Shown here in pieces: positions 41,867 to 55,198 of a stretch of 64,000 bases of DNA. The notes beneath the pieces were generated by a model, which did not search any database, was not told the DNA's origin, and worked only from the letters and a program-made list of their open reading frames with translations. Every line of letters begins with the position of its first letter. Positions within the stretch are counted from its first letter, which is position 1. The DNA is taken from assembly GCA_036345935.2 (NCBI GenBank), contig JADWOT020000008.1, forward strand, positions 15,516,655 through 15,580,654. Direction: 5' to 3'. A program made the position numbers and the translations under genes. The DNA comes from Taenia hydatigena. Its lineage: Eukaryota; Platyhelminthes; Cestoda; Cyclophyllidea; Taeniidae.

Positions 41867-43587
41867 GTAGACGTTTCACTTACTGGAAAACACTTTCTTC
41901 TTGATAGGAAGGGAATAATTCAAGGCTGATACAGAAGAAAATGGCGTTTTTTTGTTCCAATGTTAGATCAGGTTATCTTTTTCACGTCGAAAAACCAAGG
42001 GTGTCTATTTACTAGGTGTTGATTGTGACTACTAATGAGGCGCCCTCGAGTCTTCGTAAGTATCTGATGTGGTTCAAGAATGTCCTCATTTAACTCAATT
42101 GCGAAGGTGCACGAAGTAATACTCCAATCTTTCTATCATTTGGCGGAAACATGACACAACAGAACGCAGAAGTTAGAATATTCTAATAAGAGAGAGATCT
42201 CATTCCGACGATGGATTACTCACGTCAGGCCCAAGTCATACTCGAGTGGTGAAAGGTTCTCTGACGTCTACATTATCTAAAATGGGAATGCCGTGAAAGC
42301 CTCGTCTCGCCTCGTCTAGAAGGAGAGAGGAAGCTGTCCAAGTTCCATTGGTGTCAGGGAGACGGCCAACACTTATGTGATTTCTTCATGTGGACGGGGT
42401 GAATGAGTGCCGGCCGCCTGACAGATTTAAGGACCGATATGATAAGAAATGTCCATTGTACCTTGTTTCCTTCACATAGTGTCTTTTAAGGGTCCTTTCA
42501 CTATTCACTATGTTCCACATCACCTCACCTTCACACTCAAACTCCAACCATCCTTCCTGCTGATTCTTAGATCTCAGAGTGGCAGATGAGCAGGTGAAAA
42601 AGCAAAATATGGAGGTAGAGAAGGAGGCGATTAGTGGGTAGAATGGGATACATCTTGACTTCTGAAGGTGGGTGCAGAGTGAAGCCCACAGCTCTCTTAC
42701 GGAGTCGTTATGATGACTGCTTCAAAGGAAGTATTTTGAAAAGATGCATGCTTCATCCGTTTGTTTTTACAAAAAGGTATTTTGTATGACCTACAAAGAA
42801 AGGAGATCTTTAACTTCGGTAATGTACCCGCTGGATGGCTTGCAGAGGTTCTCAGCAGGCCATCAACGATATTTTGAATGGCCTTGACCTCGATAATGTC
42901 CTTTCACCACTTTGGCCAACGAAGTGAATACAACGATAGTGGAGCTCGAAGAACGTTCTAGAATGTCTGGATAATCAAATTTCTCCTAGTTAAAGTTTCT
43001 AGAACGCTAAGCTGGCACCGAGACGTGCCTGCTGAACAAGTTTCGTCCAAACCAGTGGTTTTGAGACACAGCGACCTCAACGGCATTTTAATGGCATCTG
43101 GAAAACAAAATTTAGATGTCTTACCCCCCCACCCCTCTCCTCCCATGCCACCTCCCCCCTCTTCTATCATTTGCGACAATCTCTCTTTGTCTAGCATATT
43201 TTTAGATCCTTCAAAAAATCATGACTCCACTCCAAAAGACAAGGTCGTTTTTCCCTCCGACCAACAAACTATGATGTCTGCCGATACAGGTTAGAAGTTG
43301 TGCAAATAAACAAGAAACCAGGGGCACAGCGTATTTATCCCTTCCTTTGTCCAAGCGTTTCCTGATTAATTAAGCGATATTTTACTTATCCCACCTCCCC
43401 GCCACTCATGCATTACCTGTCAGGTGGTGCTTTATCCACCTGTTCATTTGATGATAATTTGACAAACTCAGAACAACTGTTTGGCCATTTGAATGACTTT
43501 CCCTTCTCCGGATTGCCTACTCCTTGTCCTGAGGCCCTTTTATTAGGCCCACGAAAAGGCAATTCGCCGCTACCTTACCAAGCATGA
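41812..43587 (+). CDS. Candidate three-exon gene, unrecognised 172-residue Pro/Ser-rich protein
   Basis: Exons 41812-41866, 42990-43289 and 43424-43587 join in phase (1/1) to 172 codons plus TGA. The protein starts MSGNRSGNEPNHGSESQE, has a proline-rich stretch with PPHPSPPMPPPPSS, an acidic end such as STCSFDDNLTNSEQLFGHLN, and no signal peptide, membrane segment or known domain that I can see. The mix of Pro-rich and acidic-hydrophobic segments would suit a regulatory or scaffolding protein, but that is a guess. It is a prediction from splice sites and open frames only, and the first intron carries one copy of a dispersed repeat. The true start could lie further upstream. Confidence 0.38.
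42204..42300 (+). repeat. Dispersed repeat, copy A
   Basis: Shares a diverged block with the reverse complement of 44575-44690. The best part is tcacgtcaggcccaagtcat here against tcgcgtcaggctcaagtcat there. Flanks remain similar for about 90 bases, including gggaatgccgtg against gggaatgtcgtg. Family not known. Confidence 0.5.
42990..43289 (+). CDS. Candidate gene exon 2, proline-rich
   Basis: Acceptor aatttctcctag, donor gttaga, 300 bases open throughout. Encodes KVSRTLSWHRDVPAEQ, a Pro-rich run and SSIICDNLSLSSIFLDPSKN. An RTLSWH sequence resembles a basophilic kinase site. Confidence 0.42.
43424..43587 (+). CDS. Candidate gene exon 3 with stop
   Basis: Acceptor cattacctgtcag after a 134 bp intron. 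The entering two bases complete a Gly codon. 53 codons and TGA, ending GNSPLPYQA. The stop overlaps an ATG in the -1 frame (ATGA at 43584). Confidence 0.42.
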
Positions 43588-43981
43588 GGAAACGCCGTGT
43601 TTACCTTTCCTGCAAGACTGAAATGAGGAACGCTTTAAAGGCCCGCCAGAGGTACATTTCCAAATTCGACTTACAGACGGAGGAGAGGAAGCAATTATTT
43701 CCATTAAGAAGGGCGTTTCGTTAAATTTTCCTGTCGTTGCTTTCTTCTTCACTCCAATCACCTCATCTCAGCTCACCTTTCACTTTCACACCAGTTCTCT
43801 TCCCTTCTGGTTGTCGTCGCATTGTCACCGCACCGCCTTCTGCTTCACCTAGTAGATGACTTGTGCTTGCATTTTTCGTGTCTAAAAAGCACCTTCTCGT
43901 GTACTCATTCACGATTTACCATACAGGGCACTTGAATTGGATCTTTTATCGGTTCAACACTTCAGTGAATCTTTTTGAGCA

Positions 43982-44001
43982 ATGTCACACATATGCGACA
44001 C
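43982..44001. repeat. GTCAC-N6-GTGAC palindrome (one mismatch)
   Basis: ATGTCACACATATGCGACAC, about 400 bases downstream of the candidate three-exon gene. Shares GTCACACATATG with the site at 36992. Confidence 0.5.
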
Positions 44002-44574
44002 TTAGAATGAACCTCTATTTCGGACAAATGTGACACATCTAATTTGAAAATAAACGGAGGTTAGAAAAGGCAAACAAATTTATCGACTGCTGATGTTGTA
44101 GGGAAGATTAAGCCTCCGGGGCTTCAATAGTAGTTTATCTCTGTTGGGCACCCTGACAACGCAATTGGTGCATTGAAACAAAGCTTTACCGCATTAGGAT
44201 CAAATCAGCAGCAATATTTTGGCATTTTTTATTAAACAGTGCAATAGACCTTTATATAATTCACTTGTGTTGAGTTTTTCCCCCGAGAAAAAGATTGATT
44301 AACCTAAAGGCTTGAAGGAAGAAATACCAGGCGGTCCGCAATTTCTCTTTTCAATTTTCCACCTTTTCCAAGTCCCAAAATGTTAATCAGGTGTTCAAAA
44401 AGCCTGCTTTTAGAAGGTGCGATCTTTGCGAAAAAAACGGAAAATAATTAGCTACAGGGAGTTTCTTTGGACTGGGGATTTGGTAAGGCGTTCACCAATA
44501 TAACTCGTAGTCCAGTTGCATCGAGACACAGAATATCTACTGATACATTGTCGTCCTCCTTTTTTTCCACGACA

Positions 44575-44690
44575 TTCCCCTTGCAGTTGATACGGCTGTC
44601 ACGGAAGTGCCTCATCACTCCCATCGCTTGAGTATGACTTGAGCCTGACGCGAGTGACTCATCGCCACAACGAAGTCCCTTTTTGATTGG
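44575..44690 (-). repeat. Dispersed repeat, copy B (inverted relative to copy A)
   Basis: Reverse-complement partner of 42204-42300, about 2.3 kb away. A minus-strand open frame across it reads MSHSRQAQVILKRWE, and copy A in the sense direction reads MDYSRQAQVILEW. The repeat may therefore derive from a once-coding element. Confidence 0.5.
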
Positions 44691-44999
44691 TACGTTCTAC
44701 GGTTTGCATTTATTGTCACCTTCCCTCCAAGGGATGAGCAAATTTGAGGGTTAACTTGTTCACCCCTGGAGGTAAACTGAATTGAGGCATCCTTAAACCA
44801 CCTTAGGTTCATCTGAAGCCCAGACACGAGAGCCTTGAGCCTCAAGACTGACCTCACCGCTACTCACAACAATCGCCAATTAAGTGATCTTTTTTGGTCT
44901 TCTGATATGGAACAGGTAGTCTTGCCTCCCTTCAGACAGGAAAATAAAATTGCACTGGTGGATCTATGCTATTGATCTGATTTTCGCGTTAAAGGGGAA

Positions 45000-45020
45000 G
45001 GGTGGGGTGGGGTGGGGTGG
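45000..45020. repeat. (GGGGT)n repeat
   Basis: Four GGGGT-like units, G-rich on the plus strand, which could form a G-quadruplex. Confidence 0.85.
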
Positions 45021-46003
45021 AGTGAATGAGGAAGGAATTATAAAATGCCGTACCAATGGCAGAGCAATCCAATGAAATTTGGAGAAGAATTAACATATCA
45101 AGAAATGAATAAGATTAATTATAACTAGGTAATAGCCTCATGGAAAGAAAATTAAGTCAATTGATTCACCCTAGCATTTTTTTGGGAAGGGGGAAGAGTC
45201 GGTCTTTTCAGCCACCAACATCTCCGACTGTGAATTTTGCCTTGAAATACATCCCTTCGGTAACAGAGCCCAACGTAAAACTATGCAATATTTTGCCATT
45301 TCTTGGAAGTTAATGGAGTGTAACTTGGGGGCTCAGAAACATCAGCCCACACGAAGAGGTAATATGTCATTGTTTAAAAAACTTCAAATAAGTACAAAAT
45401 GTTACCTTTTAGTTAAGGAGGAGGAGATTTTCCTCACACTTGATCTAAGCTGATTGGCATCTTACAACACTATCCTTTTTTCTGTTAAAGAACTAATTCT
45501 CCAGAGAAGGGGATGTTGTGAGAGCCTCGTCCATGTTACATGAGTTAACAACAGATGACAGATAATCGGCTTTAAAAGCTACTAGTTTCTTCCCAATTCT
45601 TTCTCGTCTTTTACGCGTCATGCGTATAAGATTGGCTGCCACTTGTCTGACTGTATCACCAATTGCCTGACTGACCTTCGATGGGAGAATCTTTTGCACT
45701 TTGTTACACAGTCTGTTGCGAGATCGAGCAGTCTAATGGTCAAGTCCAAACGATATAAACCTTGCTTACACTGATCCACAGTTTCAAGACACGCACCACT
45801 TCATTCGCCTTTTCCAAAAGACCGTGAATGCAACTTGGTATGCAGGGGGAAAAACGAGACGAGAAAGTGATACTGTCCCACCTAATTCATGCCCTTGTGG
45901 TGAGGTTTCTTCGCAGTCCAGTTGACGATAAAGTAAGCAGTTGGGTAAGGAAGGCCTCCTAGGCACCTTGAATTTTGTCTGAAGGCGGACCACGTGCCCA
46001 TTT

Positions 46004-46023
46004 TCCCTCCCTCCCTCCCTCCC
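46004..46023. repeat. (CCCT)n repeat
   Basis: Five TCCC units on the plus strand, so the complementary strand is G-rich. Confidence 0.9.
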
Positions 46024-46574
46024 ACTAAGGGAGGGGACCTCAGAGTATCAATCGTGGTGGTGGTTCCCCCAGGTCTTTATCCTGGCCTCTAGGTACCAGA
46101 GCGACTCATTTGAAGTCCAACTTTTATTCATCGGACCATCCCAAAGCTCCCTACAAATGGACGGTGAGAGGTAAAAAGTGTGTTGAGTTTAAATGGTCAG
46201 AAAGTGAAAAACGTTGATCGGATTTTTGCCCAACTCTATAAGAGCCGTATTTACGCTTGACAAGTGAGGCTTACAACTTGCTATAAGGTCTAATTTAGGC
46301 ACCAGCCCAATTTTTTTGGTCATTTTTAATTGTTCAGAAGATATGCTTTTTTAATTAACACGCTGGCTACCAGTAGGTCTCCGAGCGAAGTCAACCAATC
46401 GCATCCCAGTGTTTCCTCCCCTCCTATCTGACATCGCCACTTGCACCACCAAACGGACCGATCTACCGACAATCCGAAAAGAAAAAACAACTGGTATCTT
46501 TTGTTTTGCCGCAAATTTCCTCAAGTAAACAGCATCGCTCATAAAACTATTATGATCAAAGAAGCGAAATCGGT

Positions 46575-46594
46575 GCGTCATACCCATGTGACGC
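46575..46594. repeat. GTCAC-N6-GTGAC palindrome (one mismatch)
   Basis: GCGTCATACCCATGTGACGC, intergenic. The outer bases pair fully and the one mismatch would be a G-U pair in RNA. Confidence 0.45.
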
Positions 46595-49076
46595 TGGTAT
46601 CTGTCGGGAGGACTTGTTCGGTGCCACTATATCTCAAGGCCATTTCGAGGAGTGCCTGGACATTTTGAGCTACTTAAAACCGACAAGAAAATTGCAATAT
46701 TTTGGAGTTTTCGCTGTACCAGATTTAGCCTACCAAATTAATTGTTCAGCATTTTTGACCAGTAAGTAACTTTCTATAGTGCTACCTAAGTTAGAAAATC
46801 CTGGGCACAGCAGCTTAAGGCCTAAAGCGAAAAAGCTGCGATCTCTGACATAGGATGCTAGTCTCAACGTAGTAAACAGTACTTTAGTCCTACGCAGAAA
46901 TTACTAATTCGACCTCACACAGTCTCAGTGGTCATTGAATAAACAAAAAAGCATTGGAACGCCTCTAATTAGGCCTCAAATCTTTGGTATTCGGCTTTTC
47001 GCGGCTACTCTATTCCCCATCCCCACTCCTCCCTCTACGTCTTGGAGGGCTATAGAGAATCGCAAGGAAAAGGTGTGTCAAAAAATGGTTGGATTGGAGA
47101 CAAATAAACTTAAAGCTTTTAAGCAGCTTCCAGGTTTATTTTACGCTACCTGCGAAATCCCACGGGTCAGGTAAATGCCTCTTAACCATTCCTTCTTTCC
47201 TCGGAGACTACCTCTTCAAGAGTGAGTGCTTAGGAAGTCAAGAAGAGACGCGCTGCTAATCCCATTTACTGACTGGACATAATCAGAGACCTTATCCCTG
47301 AGTTCTGAGAAGTTGGGATGAAATATCGCAGTCTGATAAGCTTGACATTATGTTTTATTTGTCAACTTTTTAGATGATTAGTCTGCAGCAAAGTGGACAG
47401 AGGAGGACTAAAAAGGGGTAGGAAAAGACTACTACTAGGCACCAACAATTAGAATTTACTGAGCACTTTGTCTCAAAAAGGCGATAAGATCTTCCTTCGG
47501 CGACGATCAGGGGTTTAGTTAACGATCAGGGGATCACCTTCAAACAGCACTTTGATTGGTTGTTGTCCCCGCCAATCACCGAATGAAGATCGGTGAATCG
47601 TTGTCATTCAAATATCCTGCAAACAATGAGGCGTATCGCTCAATCGAACAGCATGCCAGCGCGTGAGTTTCGCTAAAGTCGAACTATGGATGTGGAAAAA
47701 AGGAAGGGAAGAATGAGAGGGTGGAGTTCCCAATTAACTAGTTGGCATACCTATGGAAATACTCCCAAATTTTAGCCCAACTGTTTGAATGCCTGTTTCG
47801 GCGGGTTGAGCGTCGGGGCCAACTTAAAATGAAATTGATTTTAGAGCTTTCGAAAGGCAAATACCCACTTAAAAGTTATTTCTTCCCTTTCCTCCGCTTC
47901 TTCCGTCGTCGCCGCCTCCCCCTCCTTTCTCTCGATGAGGGCGAAACAGTTGTTTAAATCACTTCATTTTGCGAATTTGTCAATGAATCATCGCGTCTTC
48001 AGGCTGAACTGCGTTCACAAAAGAGGGCACCTTCGAACTGGGCAACTTGGGATTGGAAAACACCGCCAAATCCTTCTTAAATTATTCAATCCCTACCAAG
48101 GATGCTGATTAGGGCGGTGTATTATGCGCCCTACCCTATCCTATCTGGTGGTTGATGGCTCAATTGATACCTTTCTTAAGGGGAAACAATCAACTTACTC
48201 ACAAAATCCTACTATTCCTTTACGTGAGTTGTGACCTTGGGTAAAATCGGAAGACACCCTGATTGACACAGTATCTCTTTTCGTTTAGCTGGTCAACGGA
48301 ATTATCTGAGCGCTTTTGCACAGGTGACAGTTGTTAAATGTGGAAGACGGCCAGATTATATGCGAACTTCATTCACTCTTTCCTGTGAACGGTGGCCTCG
48401 AGAGAAGGAGATTATAAAGCACATTGGTTGGGTCGGGGTTCCCGTTAGTCTAAATGAACCCCGGTTGTAACAAACCGTCGTGATACAAAGGAAAGACCAA
48501 AATTAGACTTTGAGGAACCTTTTCTAAGGCATTTTAGACAGCTTTTGGAAACACGGACACAGCTTTAAGTGCAGCAAAATAAATCACAACGCTTCATTTT
48601 GCCCAGAATTTAGGCACAACCGCCTTCAAGGTGTTAGCAGAGGTTAACCTTCGACTACCCTGGCTAAAGTATATACTTTTTGCAAAAAGGAGAAATGATT
48701 TACTTTTCTCTCTTTCTTTTATCTTATCGTTTGCTCGAGGCATGAGTCGGTGAGTGACTGGATGACAGTTGTTCAATAACTAGGCGAGCAACAACTTAAC
48801 CACAACATGCACTACAGATGTTTTCCCTTTTTTGTGAATTATTCGGGCATAGATTGGAGTCCTAGTGGGAGATTTTTAGAACAACCGATTGTGAGGAAGA
48901 AAAGTCTAATATAACGTTTCCTCGGAGCAAATGTGATGCACTGCCATTAAAATATTCAGCAGTTGTTCCCTTGAAATAGACGATACTGCTTTCCCCCTAC
49001 CTTCGCCCCTCCTTTTTCCTTCTTTTTTTTGGGAAGAGAGGTTAATCTACAAAACATTCCTCAATGGAAGGCTACC

Positions 49077-49097
49077 ATCATCATCATCATCATCATC
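49077..49097. repeat. (ATC)n microsatellite
   Basis: Seven ATC units in intergenic sequence. Confidence 0.95.
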
Positions 49098-49632
49098 TAC
49101 ATTGCACTGAGGGGCACAACTCCACTTCGTGATCTTCCAGGAGGTACCCTGAGGGGTGGACACACATCCATTCGAGATAATCCAATCAATCTTTAATAAC
49201 AGTGTGCCGAAAATCTTTTAAAAAAATGGAAGAAAGAAAAGGAAGACAGAAGTATTTACGTGAATCCTTGAGATACAATTTACAGATACTATCGTTGAAA
49301 GTAGTGCAAAGGTATTGCGCCTTAAAGAAGAGGACTGAAAAAGCAATTAGTAAGTTGTTTGAAGTGATCCGTGTTTTGCCTACTGCCGGCTCCCCGCCTT
49401 CACCTCCTGCCTCCCGTACCTCGCCCTTGGCCTCTAATCCAGCAATAGCGCGAAAGTTCCAGTACTCCTAACACCTCGTTTGTTTTGACGGTCCTTTTAA
49501 GGAGTAAATATTTGTGCATCTACAAGCAACTGATAAATTTGTCCATAGGACAGAAATTTAATGATTCAAAGTGGGGAAAATATTTATTCGTTCGGCAGTC
49601 ATTTTAATGGCACTTCTGAGACTCTACCATTT

Positions 49633-49652
49633 CCGTCACAAGGGTGTGACGT
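49633..49652. repeat. GTCAC-N6-GTGAC palindrome (perfect core)
   Basis: CCGTCACAAGGGTGTGACGT, intergenic. Confidence 0.5.
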
Positions 49653-52600
49653 CCTAATTTTATCGTTTAATGTTTATAATGTGTGAGTTCATTTTGTCGT
49701 TGCTTGATATTGGAGACAAATGAGCTGTGGAAGTCAATTCTACTCTCAAAGCCTCCTGGCAATGACACCGGTCCTTTCCTCTGCTGATTGGCGTCTCCTG
49801 TAGCGCCTTCACCAAAAGCGATCTCGGGTGGGGTAGGGGCAGGGGAGTTGGCAGAGAAGGAAAAGAAAGTTGACCAACAAAATGTAGTTTTTTAAATTGT
49901 TTTAATATATGCGCACCGTTGGCAAATGCCTTCCTGTCTGACAGCAGACCAAGGCTCTTTGAAGTTTTCTTAAACATGGGCAAATGTGTAACATCTAGAA
50001 AAGCTGCAGCATAAAATAAAATAGTTTAAGAACATTAAACAGCATGTGACATGCATTTTTGTTTTTGCGTTTCAAATAAAACATTTGAAGAAAAGGTTAT
50101 AAAATAAATTTTTGCCGACAAGTCTACCCGCCGTCAAGGCAACTCATTTGATACCAATTGAGGATAACTACCCCACCTTCTGCCGAGGGGTCAGGCAGAA
50201 TAGCAAACGACTTCTTTTTCTGTCCTGCATTTATTTGATCCAGCAGTGGACACACCTTGCTGCCACCCATCAGCATTGCCCGGTGAGGAGCAACTCTTAA
50301 CCCTTGTGGTTTCGGATCGACAAGGCGAGAAAACAGGACTCTGGTGGGAAGTAGAGGAAAAAGTGTCCAAGTATTGGCCTCACAAATAATTTGAAGCCCT
50401 TTGTAGAGCGTTACTGCCGAACGCCATGAAGCGGTATTGAATGAACAGTCGCTCCTTCCGCTCCACCCTATCCCCCTTAAAAATACCCATACCATCTTGT
50501 TTAATGCTTCCCCTACTCGACTCTTTGACGCATCTGACGTTTTGAGTTCTTGATCTTCGAGGTACACGCATGTCTAGAGCGCCTTCTGCTATCATCTCTT
50601 CATGTGAGACCTTTAATCTGTGCCACTAGTTGTAGATTTCTCCCTCTCCTTCCCCACGATGGTCGCATAAATGTCGCCTGCACGCTTTTTAGGTCCCCCG
50701 ATTCTGCATTTGTCTTGCCAAGGATGTCGATGCCTCCACACTCTTGCTGCGCTATTGAGTAACGAAGCGAGGTCATAGATCTAAGTGATTTAAAGAACTC
50801 AATATTAATCTCTGGACCAGCTCATTGGTGTCAAACCTGTGAATATAATTTGTTCAAGAAAATATATTTTTGCATTTTGTCTTCCGCAGAAACACCCTCA
50901 CTGCGCTCAAAGGCAACTACGCAAAAACGGAGGCTAAAATCGGATCACTCTATTTGCCATTTTTAGCAGAAGAAAAGAAACCATGAAGGCGGCAGATTTT
51001 TTCGTCCTCATATTTTGCCGGCTTATACAAATAAGGGGAAAGGGTTACAAATTGTTTTGGGTCTAATTGGGTGCCCCACTGATGGAGATGGCAATTTATT
51101 TCCATCGTGGAACGCTCGAAACTGTGAAACTGACCATTTTGGGGATAAGATTCCACCTGGTTACATTGAAGGCAGTCAGTAATTCAGTGGGTCGGAAGTC
51201 CCAACGAGCAGGATTCCATCCGCTAGAGCAACGGCGTCACAATAAGAGCTTCAAGTAGCCTGTTCCAGCCTTGTTTACCAGAAGCACAACAGCAAACCCA
51301 TATTTTAGCCGACGATTCTTGGCTTGCGTAGTAATCTTAGTTTTCACTTATGCAGAAGGCAATCTAACTTCTCCATTTTGAACATCCCTTTGTGGTGTGA
51401 TCTTTGACACATGCCAGTCCCTTACTCATTAGACATTAAGTAGCATGTGCTCCCACATTACTGCGGCTCATTTGAAATAGAGCAACGACTCGAACAGCTG
51501 TCCAACCTACCCATTTTAATTCGTTTTTCGGGTTTCGCCCCAAATAATCTTGCAGATTCGGGCAAAATTTTCAAATTCGGTATTAAAAGACGGTGCCTTT
51601 TTTGCCCCAAGCGTAATGAAGTCATTTAAAAACAAAAAAAAATGTTGTCATGGTAATTCAAAAGCGAAAAAAAATATCCGCCTGTCTAATAAGTCATCCT
51701 AACCTATTTCCCCGTCTTTAGATGGTTAAAAAGAAAACCTTTTCGTCTTCTTACTTCGGCTTATCAAGATAAGTGTTGATTTACTCCACTTTTCTTAACA
51801 GCTTACAATAGAACATCATGATTTTTCGATTTATTTTTTCCTGAAACCGGTCATCATAACTAATAGTCCTTTGTTTGGGGTCAATGACAGAGAGTGACAG
51901 AAATATGCCCAACACACGTGACTGCATTTGCCTCTGCTGGGTGTTTGGCTTTGCGTAAAACGTGACCAGAAGGCAAATAAACTTCAAGGAGGCAAGATCC
52001 CTATCTCCCCTCTCCGTTAATTTGATGTGCCTCTCCTTTCCCTTGATCAGCACGTGATCCGACGTTGGCTAGATTCCTTCCAGAAAAGAAAGCAGTGCAC
52101 CAAATTTTCCCTCCTTTCCCAGTTAGTTGATTTAACTCTTCAAATTGGTGCATCCAGCTGCCTCGATTTTCACCCTCCCCCTCACACAGCTCAATCAACG
52201 CGATTTAACCCAAAACGGGTTGATCAGTAGTGCCATCGGATTGGCCAGCAAATTCGGGCACCTGATTGGCCAATTTGTGGAGACGGCGAAAGTGTAACGT
52301 GCCGTGTCGTCGTCGTCTCCATTAGTACCACATTGCCGCATTTCACGTTCAAGAGGGGATAACGATTATTATCACCACTTCTTCCTCTATTATATTAAGT
52401 ATCATCAACTAATCACTGTCAGTCAGAGTGATATCCCTTTATCGGTCGCCTGCGGACGTTATACTTCTTTAAAGCCAATCTGACTGGATTTCTTCCCAAG
52501 TGCTTATGGAGAGTACTTAGTCTGGTAAGTATTGATGTTTCCCATCCACCATAATCATTGTTTACACAAAATCCGGATTTTGTTTTTGCATTTGCGTACT

Positions 52601-55198
52601 CGTAAATATGGACTCCTTTTTGAACCAATGAGAGTTAGGAGGTGGTTTGAAAGACCCGTATTTTTTTCCGAAATCCAAAAGTTACACTATTTTTTTTCTT
52701 AAAAGACCTTCTGTATTCAAATAAAAAGTCTTTTCTGGACCCTTTAACTCTCTCCTTAATTTTTCTTAGCTTTTCCATTCACGATTTTACCCACTAAATT
52801 AAGGAATAACTGGGCTTAAATAAGTCGAGCCCGAGTGGATGATGACAGTAAAAGCCAACTATTCCCTCTTTTTAATTTCTTTTTGTCAACTCTACTCCAA
52901 TCTAAGAAGAAGAAAGAACAAGTACAATTTTGTAGTTTCCTATCCGTGAAAAGGCGGTTTGATTATTTACTACTACGAAATGGCGCGATTTTTACCACTG
53001 ATCGACGACAGCTGTTTAAATAATTCTTCCAAATTTATTTAGAAAACTTGGTGAGCATCAATTTCAAAATATCATTAGTCTTGGAGAGTCGCGCTGTGAC
53101 GTGATTTCGGTTACGAATTTGGCGGTGGCGGCGGAGAAGGAGTGAGGGTAAAAGGGGAGTACAACAAGAAAAATGGGAGAATTGAATGAAAACGTCTGCC
53201 AGGCTTTTATGATTAAGTTTGGGAGGTGCGGTAATGGTGGTGGGGTGGAGGAGGAAAAAGAAGTGCGAGCGCGAGCTTTTAACCAAGGCAGCGTTACTTC
53301 TTGGTCACAGAAATGCAGTGGAGCAGCACACGGCTTTCATGATCACTTTGCCTACTGATGGTTCACAAGCATTTCACCTGTTTCGAGGTCGACATGTACC
53401 GCGCCTTCCTCGTCCTCTTTTCTGGTTGATTCCCAAATCCGATAATTTCGAGATGTGGAGGTGGGAGGGAAGGACAGAGAAATTATTTTAACGATGAAGA
53501 GGCTGCGTCAGCGACCTTCTTCCCTCTGCGACTGAAGACGCATTTGACTTCACCCAACGGTGAAGATGTGGTTTTCGTGTGCATTTCAGAGAGGTGTGTG
53601 TGGAGTTGTGGCCTCATCTTCCCTCTTTGGCACTCTTACCTATTTCTGGTAAATTTTTGTAAGAATTTTTTTCCCAATCACCTAGAACACAAGTAATTAT
53701 GATGTCTTACAGCTCTTATTTCCCCGGTGATAGCTATGGACTCAAAAATGCCTTATTTTACACCACGCTAAAATTTTTGTCCTCCCAAATGGTAGATTCC
53801 CCGGATCCTTTTATCCGAGAATATGGAACAACATGCTCGAATGCTGCCCCTCTTTTTGCTCCTCTTATCATTGGCTTCAAAATGCACCAGAAAATACTAA
53901 GAAAATTCACTAGAAAGTCCTGCGAAATAACCTATAAAAATTTACTTGGAGGGGTTTTAACCGGCATAAACGACATGGAAGGGATATACAAAAGCATGTG
54001 GTTTTCCTCCTCTCCCTTGCGCCTTCTTCCTTCCCACCGCTTGTGTCCGTAAGTAGTAAAAGTCGACTTCAAGGGAGAAATTTCGCCTTGACTTCTCGCC
54101 TTTGGCACCAAAGGTGGAAAATCCGTCCTTCCCAATCAAGGCTGAAGTGTATAGAAACTTTTCTAAATAGAAAATGAAGTCTTTTTTTATCGACTTTTGC
54201 CTTGGATTTTCCACAGTCCTTCTTTTTTCCAAGCCGAGAAAAGCAAATATGAAAGACTGAGTCACAAATGCCACAAATTTGATCAGACAAATGGTCATTA
54301 GTTGACTGTAAAGACATGTGTGGCACATTTGATGGCACCACTCTTAAAATGAAGCCTGCTGCGCTTCGTTCATTGCCATCAGGTAGGTATCGTCCCTAAG
54401 GCATGAAATAAAATCCGGTTCGGCCAGATTGGGCATTCAAACGACTGATCCCGCGGTCTGCCGATCGGGGATGACATGGCATTCAAACTTTGTCTGGAGT
54501 GTCAATCTGCAGGATATCGCTACACACCGATTTCTCCAACAGAGATGGCTTTTTATCCATCAACTTGCTTCTTTGATAAGGGGTCAATTTACACAGTTCA
54601 TCTTTTTCCTCGATAAACAAAAAGATGTAAATTTCTACTCTTGGGCTAATAACTTGTCCTCTCCACTACCCTCAGCCGTTATTAGTCCGGTTGGCACGAG
54701 CGAGGGGAATTGATAACTCACCAAAGATTAACCCGCAAACGCCTCCTTTTAGAATGTAGACGTTTAAAAGGGAGAGGGAAGGGAAAGTAATCGCATTCAA
54801 GTGGCCGCCCAAAAGCACTTCAAGTTTTTTTTCCAATGGTCGTTAAAGTGAATCCCTTAGGTACTTGACATGGCGTTTGGCTTCCACTTTTTGCACTTTG
54901 TGAACTTGAACACACATAAAGTGACGCGGTTTCCCCCTTAAAAAGGCGGCGTAATTCCATTCCTAAACAATAATTTGTCAAATCAATATTTAACCATGAG
55001 ACGCCACTTGGGAACCACCTGCTTTCAATGACGCCGCTACAGTGGAGAGCAGAAAGTGCTTCAACCTCCTGTCAATCGATACCGATTGCTTTGTGTGTTT
55101 TGACAAACAAATCACCAAAGGGAATTGCCACCCAGAAATGCAGAAAGGAAAAATGAGCATGAATCAGCATTGCCTCGGTCTTTGTTGCTGTTGTTGCT

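Noticed and set aside
50124..50567. 147-codon minus-strand frame
   Set aside because: Length within chance expectation for this much sequence; no motif or splice context.
53699..54050. 117-codon plus-strand frame ending at a gtaagt donor with two spare bases, in phase with 59265
   Set aside because: AT-rich, no protein features, and frames of this length are expected several times by chance. Kept only as a weak alternative upstream exon.
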